Origin: Paraeggerthella sp964369725
GTDB lineage: Bacteria; Actinomycetota; Coriobacteriia; Coriobacteriales; Eggerthellaceae
Length of the DNA: 14,828 nt
NCBI GenBank assembly: GCA_964369725.1
Contig: CAYJGC010000041.1
Coordinates: forward strand, 1 to 14,828
Direction: 5' to 3'
In this document: positions 7,201 to 14,159 of the stretch, piece after piece
How the letters are laid out: each line of letters begins with the position of its first letter
Position numbering within the stretch: position 1 is the first letter of the stretch
Made by a program: the position numbers and the translations under genes
Notes under the pieces: generated by a model
Databases searched by the model: none
Told to the model about the DNA's origin: nothing
The model's input: the letters and a program-made list of their open reading frames with translations, nothing else

Positions 7201-8295
7201 ATGAAATTAGAAGGTCAAATACGAATCCCTTCCGGCTGCGCAATTGCTGCAGTCATATCCAAAGAAGGAAACAAGATGTCTGGCGAGATGATCACCGAGG
7301 CAATGAAGCCAATGCACGATCGCTCAAACGGACTTGGTGGTGGCTTTGCCGCCTATGGCATTTATCCTGAATACAAGGATTTTTATGCACTACACATGTT
7401 TTTTGATGACCGCGCTACGCGTAAAAATTGCGAAGCATTTCTCAAAGAACGCTTTGAAATAGTGCAGGCAGAGCTTATTCCTACCCGAAAGATTCCCCAG
7501 ATCACCAACGAACCGCTTATTTGGCGTTATTTTGTTGCCCCCCTTAAATCGGTTCCTGCAGCTATGCAAATCGGTGAAGAGGAATTTGTGGCGCGTGTAG
7601 TTATGCAGATTAACATTGAGATGAAAGGTACGTACGTATTTTCTAGCGGTAAAAATATGGGCGGCTTTAAGGCGGTTGGATTTCCTGAGGATGTTTCAAC
7701 TTTCTACAGGCTAGAAGAATATGAAGCCTACTCCTGGACCGCCCATGGTCGTTATCCTACCAACACGCCTGGCTGGTGGGGCGGCGCTCACCCCTTCTCT
7801 TTGCTTGACTGGACTATTGTTCACAACGGTGAAATTTCTTCATATGATGCTAATCGGCGTTTCATTGAAATGTTTGGCTATAAATGCACCCTCCAAACAG
7901 ACACCGAAGTTATTACTTACATTATGGATTACCTCATTCGCTCACAAGGACTTACGCTTGAGGAAGCTGCAAGCATTGTTGCCGCACCATTTTGGAGCAC
8001 TATCGAAAATGAGACTGACCCTGTCTTAAAGGAAAAGCACAGGTATCTACGCACACTCTTCCCGAGCCTGTTGGTAACTGGTCCTTTCTCTATTGTTTTA
8101 GGATACAACGGTGGACTTATGGCTCTCAACGACCGCTTAAAACTACGCTCTATGGTTGTAGGCGAAAAAGACGATAAGGTATTTATTGCCAGCGAAGAAG
8201 CTGCTATCCGAGCCATGGAACCATACGCCGAAAACATCTGGGCACCTGCTGGCGGCGAAGCCGTCATCGTGAACGTAAAGGAAGGTGCATTTTAA
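7201..8295 (+). CDS. Glutamate synthase, stand-alone class II glutaminase subunit
   Basis: This 364-residue protein is the amidotransferase part of glutamate synthase as a separate polypeptide (GltB1/GlxB type). It hydrolyses glutamine and passes ammonia to the FMN subunit. A 12-residue propeptide (IPSGC) precedes C13, the presumed N-terminal nucleophile after cleavage. Glutamine-binding and oxyanion motifs are present: AHGRYPTNTPGWWGGAHPF (181-199) with R184, HNGEIS (208-213), and the TDTEV segment with D234. The frame stays open upstream to a GTG at 7162, but that lies within the terminator stem. I chose ATG 7201, which has AGAGG nine bases before and gives the normal family start. It abuts the next gene with no gap. 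Confidence 0.92.
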   Translation: MKLEGQIRIPSGCAIAAVISKEGNKMSGEMITEAMKPMHDRSNGLGGGFAAYGIYPEYKDFYALHMFFDDRATRKNCEAFLKERFEIVQAELIPTRKIPQITNEPLIWRYFVAPLKSVPAAMQIGEEEFVARVVMQINIEMKGTYVFSSGKNMGGFKAVGFPEDVSTFYRLEEYEAYSWTAHGRYPTNTPGWWGGAHPFSLLDWTIVHNGEISSYDANRRFIEMFGYKCTLQTDTEVITYIMDYLIRSQGLTLEEAASIVAAPFWSTIENETDPVLKEKHRYLRTLFPSLLVTGPFSIVLGYNGGLMALNDRLKLRSMVVGEKDDKVFIASEEAAIRAMEPYAENIWAPAGGEAVIVNVKEGAF

Positions 8296-9801
8296 ATGAA
8301 TATCGAATTTGTATTCCCTGAATTTGAAGTACTACGTAACGACAGACGCTGCGTTACCTGTCGCGCATGCGAACGCCAATGCGCCAACGAAGTAAACACC
8401 TACGATGACGAGTTCGATATCATAGCGAGCGATGAAGCAAAGTGTGTCAACTGCCAACGCTGTGTCTCACTTTGTCCAACACGCGCCATAAAAATTGTAA
8501 AAAGTGATTGCCGTCTGCGTGAAAATGCCAACTGGCAAGATAGCACTATTAAAGAAATTTACAAGCAGGCAAACAGTGGTGGCGTTTTGCTTTCCTCAAT
8601 GGGTAACCCTCGCGAGCTGCCGGTGTATTGGGATAAAATCCTTGTCAACGCATCGCAGGTCACCAACCCTCCCATTGATCCTTTGCGTGAACCTATGGAA
8701 ACTAAAGTGTTTTTAGGGAAAAAGCCGCAGAAAATTGAACGAGACGAAGAGGGCAACCTTAAATGCGACCTCCCTCCTCAAATAGAACTTTCGATGCCCG
8801 TTATGTTTTCTGCCATGAGCTATGGATCTATCAGCTATAACGCACATGCTTCTTTAGCTCGTGCAGCAACGGAGCTCGGAATTGTTTACAACACGGGTGA
8901 AGGTGGCTTGCACGAAGATTTCTACTGTTATGGACCTAACACCATTGTTCAAGTTGCTTCAGGACGCTTTGGCGTTCATGAAGGCTATTTGAATGCAGGT
9001 GCGGGCGTAGAGATCAAAATGGGTCAAGGCGCAAAACCTGGCATTGGCGGACACCTTCCTGGAACAAAAATCTTTGGCGATGTATCACGTACGCGCATGA
9101 TTCCCGCAGGTTCTGATGCCATATCCCCTGCTCCACACCATGACATTTATTCAATTGAGGACCTTCGTCAGCTTGTCTTTTCACTACAAGAGGCCACTGT
9201 CTACAAAAAGCCTATTATTGTGAAAGTTGCCGCCGTACATAACATTGCAGCAATCGCAAGCGGAATTGCACGAAGTGGCGCAGATATTATTGCCATAGAC
9301 GGTTTTAGAGGCGGAACCGGTGCTGCTCCCACACGTATTCGCGACAACGTTGGTATTCCTATCGAACTCGCACTAGCATCTGTTGACCAGCGCCTACGCG
9401 ATGAAGGCATTCGCAATGACGTTTCTTTGGTTGTAGGCGGTAGTATTCGCAGCGCTGCAGACGTAGTCAAAGCAATAGCTCTTGGCGCAGACGCTTGTTA
9501 CATCGGTACGGCTGCTTGTATTGCCATGGGCTGCCACCTCTGCCGCACGTGCCAAAGCGGTAAATGCAACTGGGGTATTGCCACCCAGCGACCTGACCTG
9601 GTGAAGCGCCTAAATCCTGAGATTGGATCAGAGCGTCTGGTCAATTTAGTACAAGCTTGGCAACATGAGATTAAAGAACTCATGGGAGGTATGGGTATCA
9701 ACTCGGTAGAGTCACTACGTGGCAATCGTCTCATGCTTCGAGGTGTCGGATTAAATGAAAAAGAACTTGAGATACTAGGTATCTCGCACGCAGGAGAGTG
9801 A
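8296..9801 (+). CDS. gltB: Glutamate synthase FMN/iron-sulfur core subunit
   Basis: This 501-residue subunit combines 2-oxoglutarate with ammonia and two electrons to give glutamate. The N-terminus is a two-cluster ferredoxin domain (C19, C22, C25, C29 and C50, C53, C56, C60). The FMN-binding barrel follows: YNTGEGG (198-204), KMGQGAKPGIGG (241-252), IDGFRGGTGAAP (334-345) and VGGSIRSAADV (380-390). C413, C419 and C424 show the C-x5-C-x4-C spacing of the [3Fe-4S] site, followed by GIATQRPDL. Fused bacterial GltB proteins of about 1,500 residues carry glutaminase, FMN and GXGXG parts in one chain; here they are three genes. The extra ferredoxin domain implies electrons arrive from the neighbouring Fe-S/FAD proteins. 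The symbol is for the family; archaeal-type or GlxD naming also applies. Confidence 0.93.
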   Translation: MNIEFVFPEFEVLRNDRRCVTCRACERQCANEVNTYDDEFDIIASDEAKCVNCQRCVSLCPTRAIKIVKSDCRLRENANWQDSTIKEIYKQANSGGVLLSSMGNPRELPVYWDKILVNASQVTNPPIDPLREPMETKVFLGKKPQKIERDEEGNLKCDLPPQIELSMPVMFSAMSYGSISYNAHASLARAATELGIVYNTGEGGLHEDFYCYGPNTIVQVASGRFGVHEGYLNAGAGVEIKMGQGAKPGIGGHLPGTKIFGDVSRTRMIPAGSDAISPAPHHDIYSIEDLRQLVFSLQEATVYKKPIIVKVAAVHNIAAIASGIARSGADIIAIDGFRGGTGAAPTRIRDNVGIPIELALASVDQRLRDEGIRNDVSLVVGGSIRSAADVVKAIALGADACYIGTAACIAMGCHLCRTCQSGKCNWGIATQRPDLVKRLNPEIGSERLVNLVQAWQHEIKELMGGMGINSVESLRGNRLMLRGVGLNEKELEILGISHAGE

Positions 9802-9805
9802 TAAG

Positions 9806-10237
9806 ATGAAGCGAATTTATGTAGAAGAGCAATGGTGCATTGGCTGTCATCTTTGTGAATACAATTGCGCTCATGCAAATTCTGGTATTTCTGACATGGC
9901 AAAAGCTCTCAAAGGTAAGCGCATTTATCCGCGTATTCACATTGAAGAACATGACGCTATTTGCTATGCCGTATCATGCCGCCACTGCAGCAACCCCATC
10001 TGTACAAAAAGCTGCATTGCTGGCGCAATATCTAAGAATAACGAAACTATTATTATTGACAAAGACAAGTGCGTTGGCTGTTTGACCTGCGTTTTGGTGT
10101 GTCCCTTTGGAGCACTTGCTCCTGCAGAAAATGGCATCATGCAAAAATGCGAACTTTGTTTAGAAAACTCAGTGAGTGCACCCGCATGCGTGACAGGTTG
10201 TCCTAACAGGGCAATCGTCTTTGAGGATCGAGGTTAG
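9806..10237 (+). CDS. Four-cluster ferredoxin-like electron-transfer protein
   Basis: This small 143-residue protein has 17 cysteines arranged for four [4Fe-4S] clusters, in the style of CooF/HycB/NrfC subunits. The groups are C11-x2-C-x2-C-x3-C21, a middle group C58, C61, C66, C70, the classic CxxCxxCxxxCP at 89-100, and C115, C118, C128, C132. C53 is extra. There is no signal peptide, so it is cytoplasmic. Lying between the synthase core and the FAD reductase, it probably wires electrons from NAD(P)H or another donor to the FMN subunit; this role is inferred from context. A good ribosome site, CAGGAGAG (9791-9798), supports the ATG, four bases after the preceding stop. Confidence 0.88.
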   Translation: MKRIYVEEQWCIGCHLCEYNCAHANSGISDMAKALKGKRIYPRIHIEEHDAICYAVSCRHCSNPICTKSCIAGAISKNNETIIIDKDKCVGCLTCVLVCPFGALAPAENGIMQKCELCLENSVSAPACVTGCPNRAIVFEDRG

Positions 10238-10241
10238 GCGT

Positions 10242-11474
10242 ATGAAACACTATACTATTATTGGAAATGGCGTAGCCGCTGCAGGTTGCATTGAGGGCAT
10301 TCGCAGCGTAGATACCCAGGGTAGAATCACGGTAATTTCTGAAGAATCCCATCCTGTTTATTGCCGCCCACTCATTTCTTACTGCCTCGAGAAGAAGACA
10401 AGCCTTGATCGCATGGGCTATCGGGAGGAAGATTTCTACGAAACCAACGGCTGTGAAGTTTTATATGGAAGCGTTGCAACTAGCATACATCCTGCTGAGC
10501 AAACAGTTGTTGTTGATGATGGGACTTCCCTAGCATATGACGCTCTTTGTGTTGCAACAGGGTCTGCACCCTTCATCCCCTCATTTGATGGCATTGATAG
10601 CGTTGAGAAGAAGTTCTCTTTCATGACGCTTGACGACATGCTTAATCTTGAGCGCGCTATAAACAAAAACTCAAAAGTGCTTATTGTGGGTGCCGGTCTT
10701 ATTGGCTTAAAGTGTGCCGAAGGCATTAGAGAACGAGTTGCAGAAATAACCGTCTGTGACCTTGCTCCGCATATTCTTTCAAGCATACTCGACACCGCGT
10801 CAGCTGCCATCGTACAAGATACTTTGGAGAGTCAACGCATTAACTTTATGCTGGGTGATTCCGTGGCAAAATTTGAGAAGAATACCGCTCATATGAATAG
10901 TGGAACCACTCTCAATTTTGATGTACTTGTTTTAGCCGTAGGAGTTCGCGCCAACACAAGTCTTGTCGCTCAAGCTGGCGGAGAGGTAGACCGTGGCATT
11001 ATTGTTAATGAGCGCTTAGAGACCTCTCTTTCTGGCGTCTATAGTGCCGGCGACTGCACTATGGGTGATGACATATCGTTTGGCCAAAAACGCGTACTTG
11101 CGCTACTTCCCAATGCCTACATGCAGGGCTTTACCGCAGGCGTCAACATGGCTGGCGGGAAAGCCGTTTTCGACAATGCAATTCCTATGAATGCAACAGG
11201 GTTCTTCGGTCTTCACACCATGACAGCTGGAAGCTATGATGGCGATATGTATGAAGAGCGAAGCGAAAACGGTATCAAACGACTCTTTACGCGTGAGGGA
11301 CGATTAGTTGGTTTTATCCTGATTGGAGACACTGATAGAGCAGGTATTTATACATCACTCATCAGAGAGAAAACACCTCTTGATTCTATCAATTTTGAAC
11401 TACTGAAAAAAGTTGCCACCACTAATGCTTTTGCAGCAGATAGGCGCAAGCAAAAATTTGGAGAGGCGGTATAA
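10242..11474 (+). CDS. FAD-dependent NAD(P)H oxidoreductase, electron-input subunit
   Basis: This 410-residue class I pyridine-nucleotide-disulfide-type flavoprotein resembles the NADH:rubredoxin/nitrite reductase group. Motifs in order: FAD dinucleotide fold GNGVAAAG (8-15), ATGSAP (105-110), the NAD(P) fold VGAGLIGLKCAEGI (149-162), and the second FAD motif VYSAGDC (266-272). No redox-active CxxxxC pair is seen, so it is not a disulfide reductase. In usual bacterial GltS the reductase is GltD; this protein is not GltD-like and lacks its Fe-S N-terminus, so with the preceding ferredoxin it likely replaces GltD. I chose ATG 10242 with GAGGT seven bases upstream rather than an earlier ATG at 10221, which would overlap the previous gene and lacks family sequence. 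Confidence 0.85.
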   Translation: MKHYTIIGNGVAAAGCIEGIRSVDTQGRITVISEESHPVYCRPLISYCLEKKTSLDRMGYREEDFYETNGCEVLYGSVATSIHPAEQTVVVDDGTSLAYDALCVATGSAPFIPSFDGIDSVEKKFSFMTLDDMLNLERAINKNSKVLIVGAGLIGLKCAEGIRERVAEITVCDLAPHILSSILDTASAAIVQDTLESQRINFMLGDSVAKFEKNTAHMNSGTTLNFDVLVLAVGVRANTSLVAQAGGEVDRGIIVNERLETSLSGVYSAGDCTMGDDISFGQKRVLALLPNAYMQGFTAGVNMAGGKAVFDNAIPMNATGFFGLHTMTAGSYDGDMYEERSENGIKRLFTREGRLVGFILIGDTDRAGIYTSLIREKTPLDSINFELLKKVATTNAFAADRRKQKFGEAV

Positions 11475-11475
11475 C

Positions 11476-12198
11476 GTGATTACCATTGATGCAAAGGGCG
11501 CTGAATACAAAATCCTTAACGAACAATTACGCGACATAACAGGAGAAGTAACGCTGCAAAACTGCTGCGGGCAACGCTTTCTCGCAGTTGGCATGGCACA
11601 TAAAGATATTACTATTGAAGGCGTTCCCGGCAATGCTTTAGGCGCCTACCTCAACGGCGCGACTGTTACTCTTCGCGGTAATGCTCAAGACGCCGTAGGT
11701 GACACCATGAACGAAGGAAAGATAATCATTCATGGCAGTATTGGCGATGCTGCTGGTTATGCTATGCGCGGTGGTAAAATGTTTGTACGCGATAGCGCTG
11801 GTTATAGAGCAGGGATTCACATGAAAGCCTACGAGGAAAAGACGCCTCTTCTCGTTATTGGCGGATCGGTAGGAAGCTTTTTGGGCGAATACCAAGCCGG
11901 TGGCACCATTGTCGTCCTTGGTCTTGATTCAAAAGACGGAAATATTCTTGGCGGATTTCCCTGTACTGGCATGCATGGCGGAAAAATGTTTTTACGAAGT
12001 GCTTGCGAAGGGGTAGAATTTCCTGGACAGGTTTGCGCACGCGCTGCTACCGAGGAGGACAAAGCAGAACTTGAAATATACGTTCAAGAGTACTGTGAGC
12101 TTTTTAACTGTAGTGCAGAAGACATTTTAGATGCAACCTTTACTGTTATTGTTCCTGACAGCAAAAATCCCTACAAGCAAATGTATGTAGAGAACTAG
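11476..12198 (+). CDS. Glutamate synthase GXGXG (GltB3-type) subunit
   Basis: This 240-residue protein is the right-handed beta-helix domain that forms the C-terminal structural part of large glutamate synthase chains. Glycine-rich repeats run from about 49 to 170, for example GVPGNALGAYLNG, GDTMNEGKIIIHG, GYAMRGGKMFVRD and GGTIVVLG. It has no active site of its own and is expected to scaffold the glutaminase and FMN subunits. The start is GTG 11476, one base after the preceding stop, with GGAGAGG (11460-11466) upstream. An earlier in-frame ATG at 11413 would add 21 residues wholly inside the reductase gene and unlike the family. The domain is complete; homologues also occur fused to formylmethanofuran dehydrogenase subunit C, but the context decides for GltS. 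Confidence 0.9.
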   Translation: MITIDAKGAEYKILNEQLRDITGEVTLQNCCGQRFLAVGMAHKDITIEGVPGNALGAYLNGATVTLRGNAQDAVGDTMNEGKIIIHGSIGDAAGYAMRGGKMFVRDSAGYRAGIHMKAYEEKTPLLVIGGSVGSFLGEYQAGGTIVVLGLDSKDGNILGGFPCTGMHGGKMFLRSACEGVEFPGQVCARAATEEDKAELEIYVQEYCELFNCSAEDILDATFTVIVPDSKNPYKQMYVEN

Positions 12199-12214
12199 AA
12201 AAGAAGAGCACACT

Positions 12215-13420
12215 ATGAAGTATTCAAAAGAAGAAGTACTGCAATACATCTACGAAGAAGATGTTAAATTTATCCGCTTAGTATTTTGTGATGTGTTTGG
12301 AAAGCAAAAAAATATCTCGCTTATGCCTGATGAATTAGCGCGTACCTTTGAATACGGAAAAACAATTGATGCATCAGCTATAGCTGGTTTTGGGGACGAA
12401 GTCTATTCCGACCTTGTTTTACACCCTGAACCAGAAACGCTGATGCTACTCCCTTGGAGACCCGAGCATGGCAAGGTGGTGCGTATGTTTGCCAGCATTA
12501 CCTACCCTGACGGCATTCCCTTTGAGTGTGATACACGTTGGATTCTTAAGCAAGCTATTCATGATGCCAAAAAAGCAGGTTACACGTTTACCTTCGGTTC
12601 TGAACAAGAGTTTTACCTTTTCGAACTTGATGAAGCAGGTAATCCTACTAAAACGCCGTACGATACAGCCGGCTATATGGACATTGCTCCTGAAGACCGC
12701 GGAGAGAATATCCGTCGTGAAATTTGCCTCACGCTCGAACAAATGGGTATACCACCAGAAAGCTCACATCATGAAGCAGGCCCCGGTCAAAACTCCATCG
12801 ACTTTCGCTACTCAAACCCCTTAACAGCGGCGGACAATACGGTAACGTTCCAAAATATCGTCAAGATTGCTGCTCGTCGCAATGGGGTTGATGTTGATTT
12901 TGGACCTAAGCCTCTTGCGGATAAGCCGGGAAATGGCTTTCATATCAATATGTCATTGAGCTCTCTTGATGAACCACTTGCTTTTGCAGCAGCCGCAGGT
13001 GTACTTGAAAGAGTTGAAGAGATAACAGCATTTCTTAACCCAACAGAACACTCATACGAACGTTTTGGGTCGCTCAAAGCACCGGGATATATTTCTTGGG
13101 GACTTGAAAATCGCTCACAACTTATTAGGATACCTGCAACTACGGGACAATTTCAACGCTTTGAACTGCGCAGCCCCGACCCTTCTGCAAATCCCTACCT
13201 TGCCTTTGCCTTGCTTATTTATGCAGGTCTTGAAGGGGTTGAACGTAATCTCACCCTCCCCGAAACAAACAATATCAACCTGTATAAGGCACCGGCAAAA
13301 GAACTTGAGCCTTTACGCAAATTACCAGAAACTCGCATACAAGCGTGCCAACTTGCTTTAAACTCAACCTTTGTTAAAAAGTACATTCCTGCGGCAATTT
13401 TAGATGCGTATTGCAATTAA
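12215..13420 (+). CDS. glnA: Glutamine synthetase type I family protein, short form
   Basis: By fold and context this makes glutamine from glutamate, ammonia and ATP. Visible landmarks are DASAI (52-56), GSEQEF with E130 and E132, HHEAGPGQ with E187, GNGFHINMS with H243, NRSQLIRIPA (299-308), and RFELRSPDPSANPYLA with E317. It has 401 residues against 440-470 for usual GSI: a loop after H243 is shortened and the C-terminal 'HPWE' tail is absent, as is any adenylylation site. By eye alignment with B. subtilis GlnA, metal ligand E196 is S194 here and flap glutamate E304 is K288. Activity is therefore less certain than family membership; a distinct GS-like subfamily is possible. The ribosome site (AAGAAGAG) is moderate, 16 nt after the previous gene. 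Confidence 0.85.
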   Translation: MKYSKEEVLQYIYEEDVKFIRLVFCDVFGKQKNISLMPDELARTFEYGKTIDASAIAGFGDEVYSDLVLHPEPETLMLLPWRPEHGKVVRMFASITYPDGIPFECDTRWILKQAIHDAKKAGYTFTFGSEQEFYLFELDEAGNPTKTPYDTAGYMDIAPEDRGENIRREICLTLEQMGIPPESSHHEAGPGQNSIDFRYSNPLTAADNTVTFQNIVKIAARRNGVDVDFGPKPLADKPGNGFHINMSLSSLDEPLAFAAAAGVLERVEEITAFLNPTEHSYERFGSLKAPGYISWGLENRSQLIRIPATTGQFQRFELRSPDPSANPYLAFALLIYAGLEGVERNLTLPETNNINLYKAPAKELEPLRKLPETRIQACQLALNSTFVKKYIPAAILDAYCN

Positions 13421-13453
13421 AATTGCTTGCTAATCGCAAGGAGAGGGTTGTAG

Positions 13454-14038
13454 TTGAGTCTGAGGGAGCCCGTATATAGCGTGTTGATAGTTTCTGCTTC
13501 AGAAGCTTTCAACAGTGCGGCCACATCCTTATTACCCACAACTCAATATCACCCCACTCACACAGCCTTAAGCATTAGTTCGGCTAAGCGAGCCTTCGCC
13601 GAACGCGAATACGACTTTGTTATAGTAAACGCTCCCTTACCTGACGACGTTGGCACACGCTTCGCCATAGACACCAGCAACGCACAAGGTACCGTTGTCT
13701 TACTGCTTACGCGTGCAGAATTTCACGACGAAATACACAATAAAGTGGTAGAGCATGGCGTTTTTACCCTCACGAAGCCAACACCCGCTTCTACTCTCTT
13801 AACCGCCTTGAGCTGGATGGCATCTGCACGCGAAAAACTGCGCAAGTCCGAGATTAAATCACTTTCCATTGAAGACAAGATGAAAGAGATTCGTATAATC
13901 AATCGTGCGAAACTCTTACTCGTAAGCGAACTTCGCATGGACGAACCAAGCGCACACCGCTACCTAGAAAAACAATCTATGAATCGCTGCATCTCAAAAC
14001 GCGAATTGGCCGAAGAGATTATCAATACCTATGCCTAA
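13454..14038 (+). CDS. Pseudo-receiver / ANTAR RNA-binding antiterminator
   Basis: This 194-residue regulator has an N-terminal receiver-like domain (about 7-125) and a C-terminal ANTAR domain (about 135-192) with the three-helix pattern IEDKMKEIRIINRAKLLL...MDEPSAHRYLEKQSM...ELAEEII. ANTAR proteins bind RNA hairpins and prevent intrinsic termination. The receiver has VIVNAPLPD, so N59 stands where the phosphorylated aspartate is expected; T86 and K108-P109 of the switch region remain. It may thus sense by binding a partner, perhaps the adjacent glutamine synthetase, instead of phosphorylation. The start is TTG 13454, six bases after GAGAGGG (13441-13447); no ATG lies nearby. It lies 33 nt after glnA and ends the operon, which fits control of the leader at 7112-7182. 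Confidence 0.88.
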   Translation: MSLREPVYSVLIVSASEAFNSAATSLLPTTQYHPTHTALSISSAKRAFAEREYDFVIVNAPLPDDVGTRFAIDTSNAQGTVVLLLTRAEFHDEIHNKVVEHGVFTLTKPTPASTLLTALSWMASAREKLRKSEIKSLSIEDKMKEIRIINRAKLLLVSELRMDEPSAHRYLEKQSMNRCISKRELAEEIINTYA

Positions 14039-14081
14039 TTTTCTGCTAACAATCGATTAGCAACAAATAAGGCGCCTAATC

Positions 14082-14120
14082 AAAGGTCTCGTGATTAAGG
14101 GTAGAATTCACGAGACCTTT
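14082..14120. terminator. Bidirectional hairpin between convergent genes
   Basis: Arms 14082-14094 and 14108-14120 are a perfect 13-bp inverted repeat starting AAAGG and ending CCTTT, with a 13-base loop. It lies 43 nt after the ANTAR gene and 39 nt after the end of the convergent permease gene, so it can end both transcripts. T runs are only three bases on either strand. A smaller 6-bp hairpin, TGCTAA/TTAGCA (14044-14062), precedes it. Confidence 0.7.
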
Positions 14121-14159
14121 AAGCGAATTAATCTTCATGCTTGACGTCTTGGTCATCCC

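Noticed and set aside
7107..7370. Plus-strand frame beginning near the -10 box and running into the glutaminase gene
   Set aside because: It starts inside the promoter, crosses the attenuator and reads the glutaminase gene out of frame; no ribosome site.
13413..13426. Small inverted repeat at the end of glnA (GCAATT/AATTGC), possible terminator before the ANTAR gene
   Set aside because: Only a short AT-rich stem with no T run; the ANTAR gene has its own ribosome site 33 nt after glnA and likely shares the transcript.
14055..14081. GATTAG/CTAATC pairing that competes with the TGCTAA/TTAGCA hairpin after the ANTAR gene
   Set aside because: Both stems are only 6 bp and lie past the last gene of the operon; no reason to believe in a switch there.
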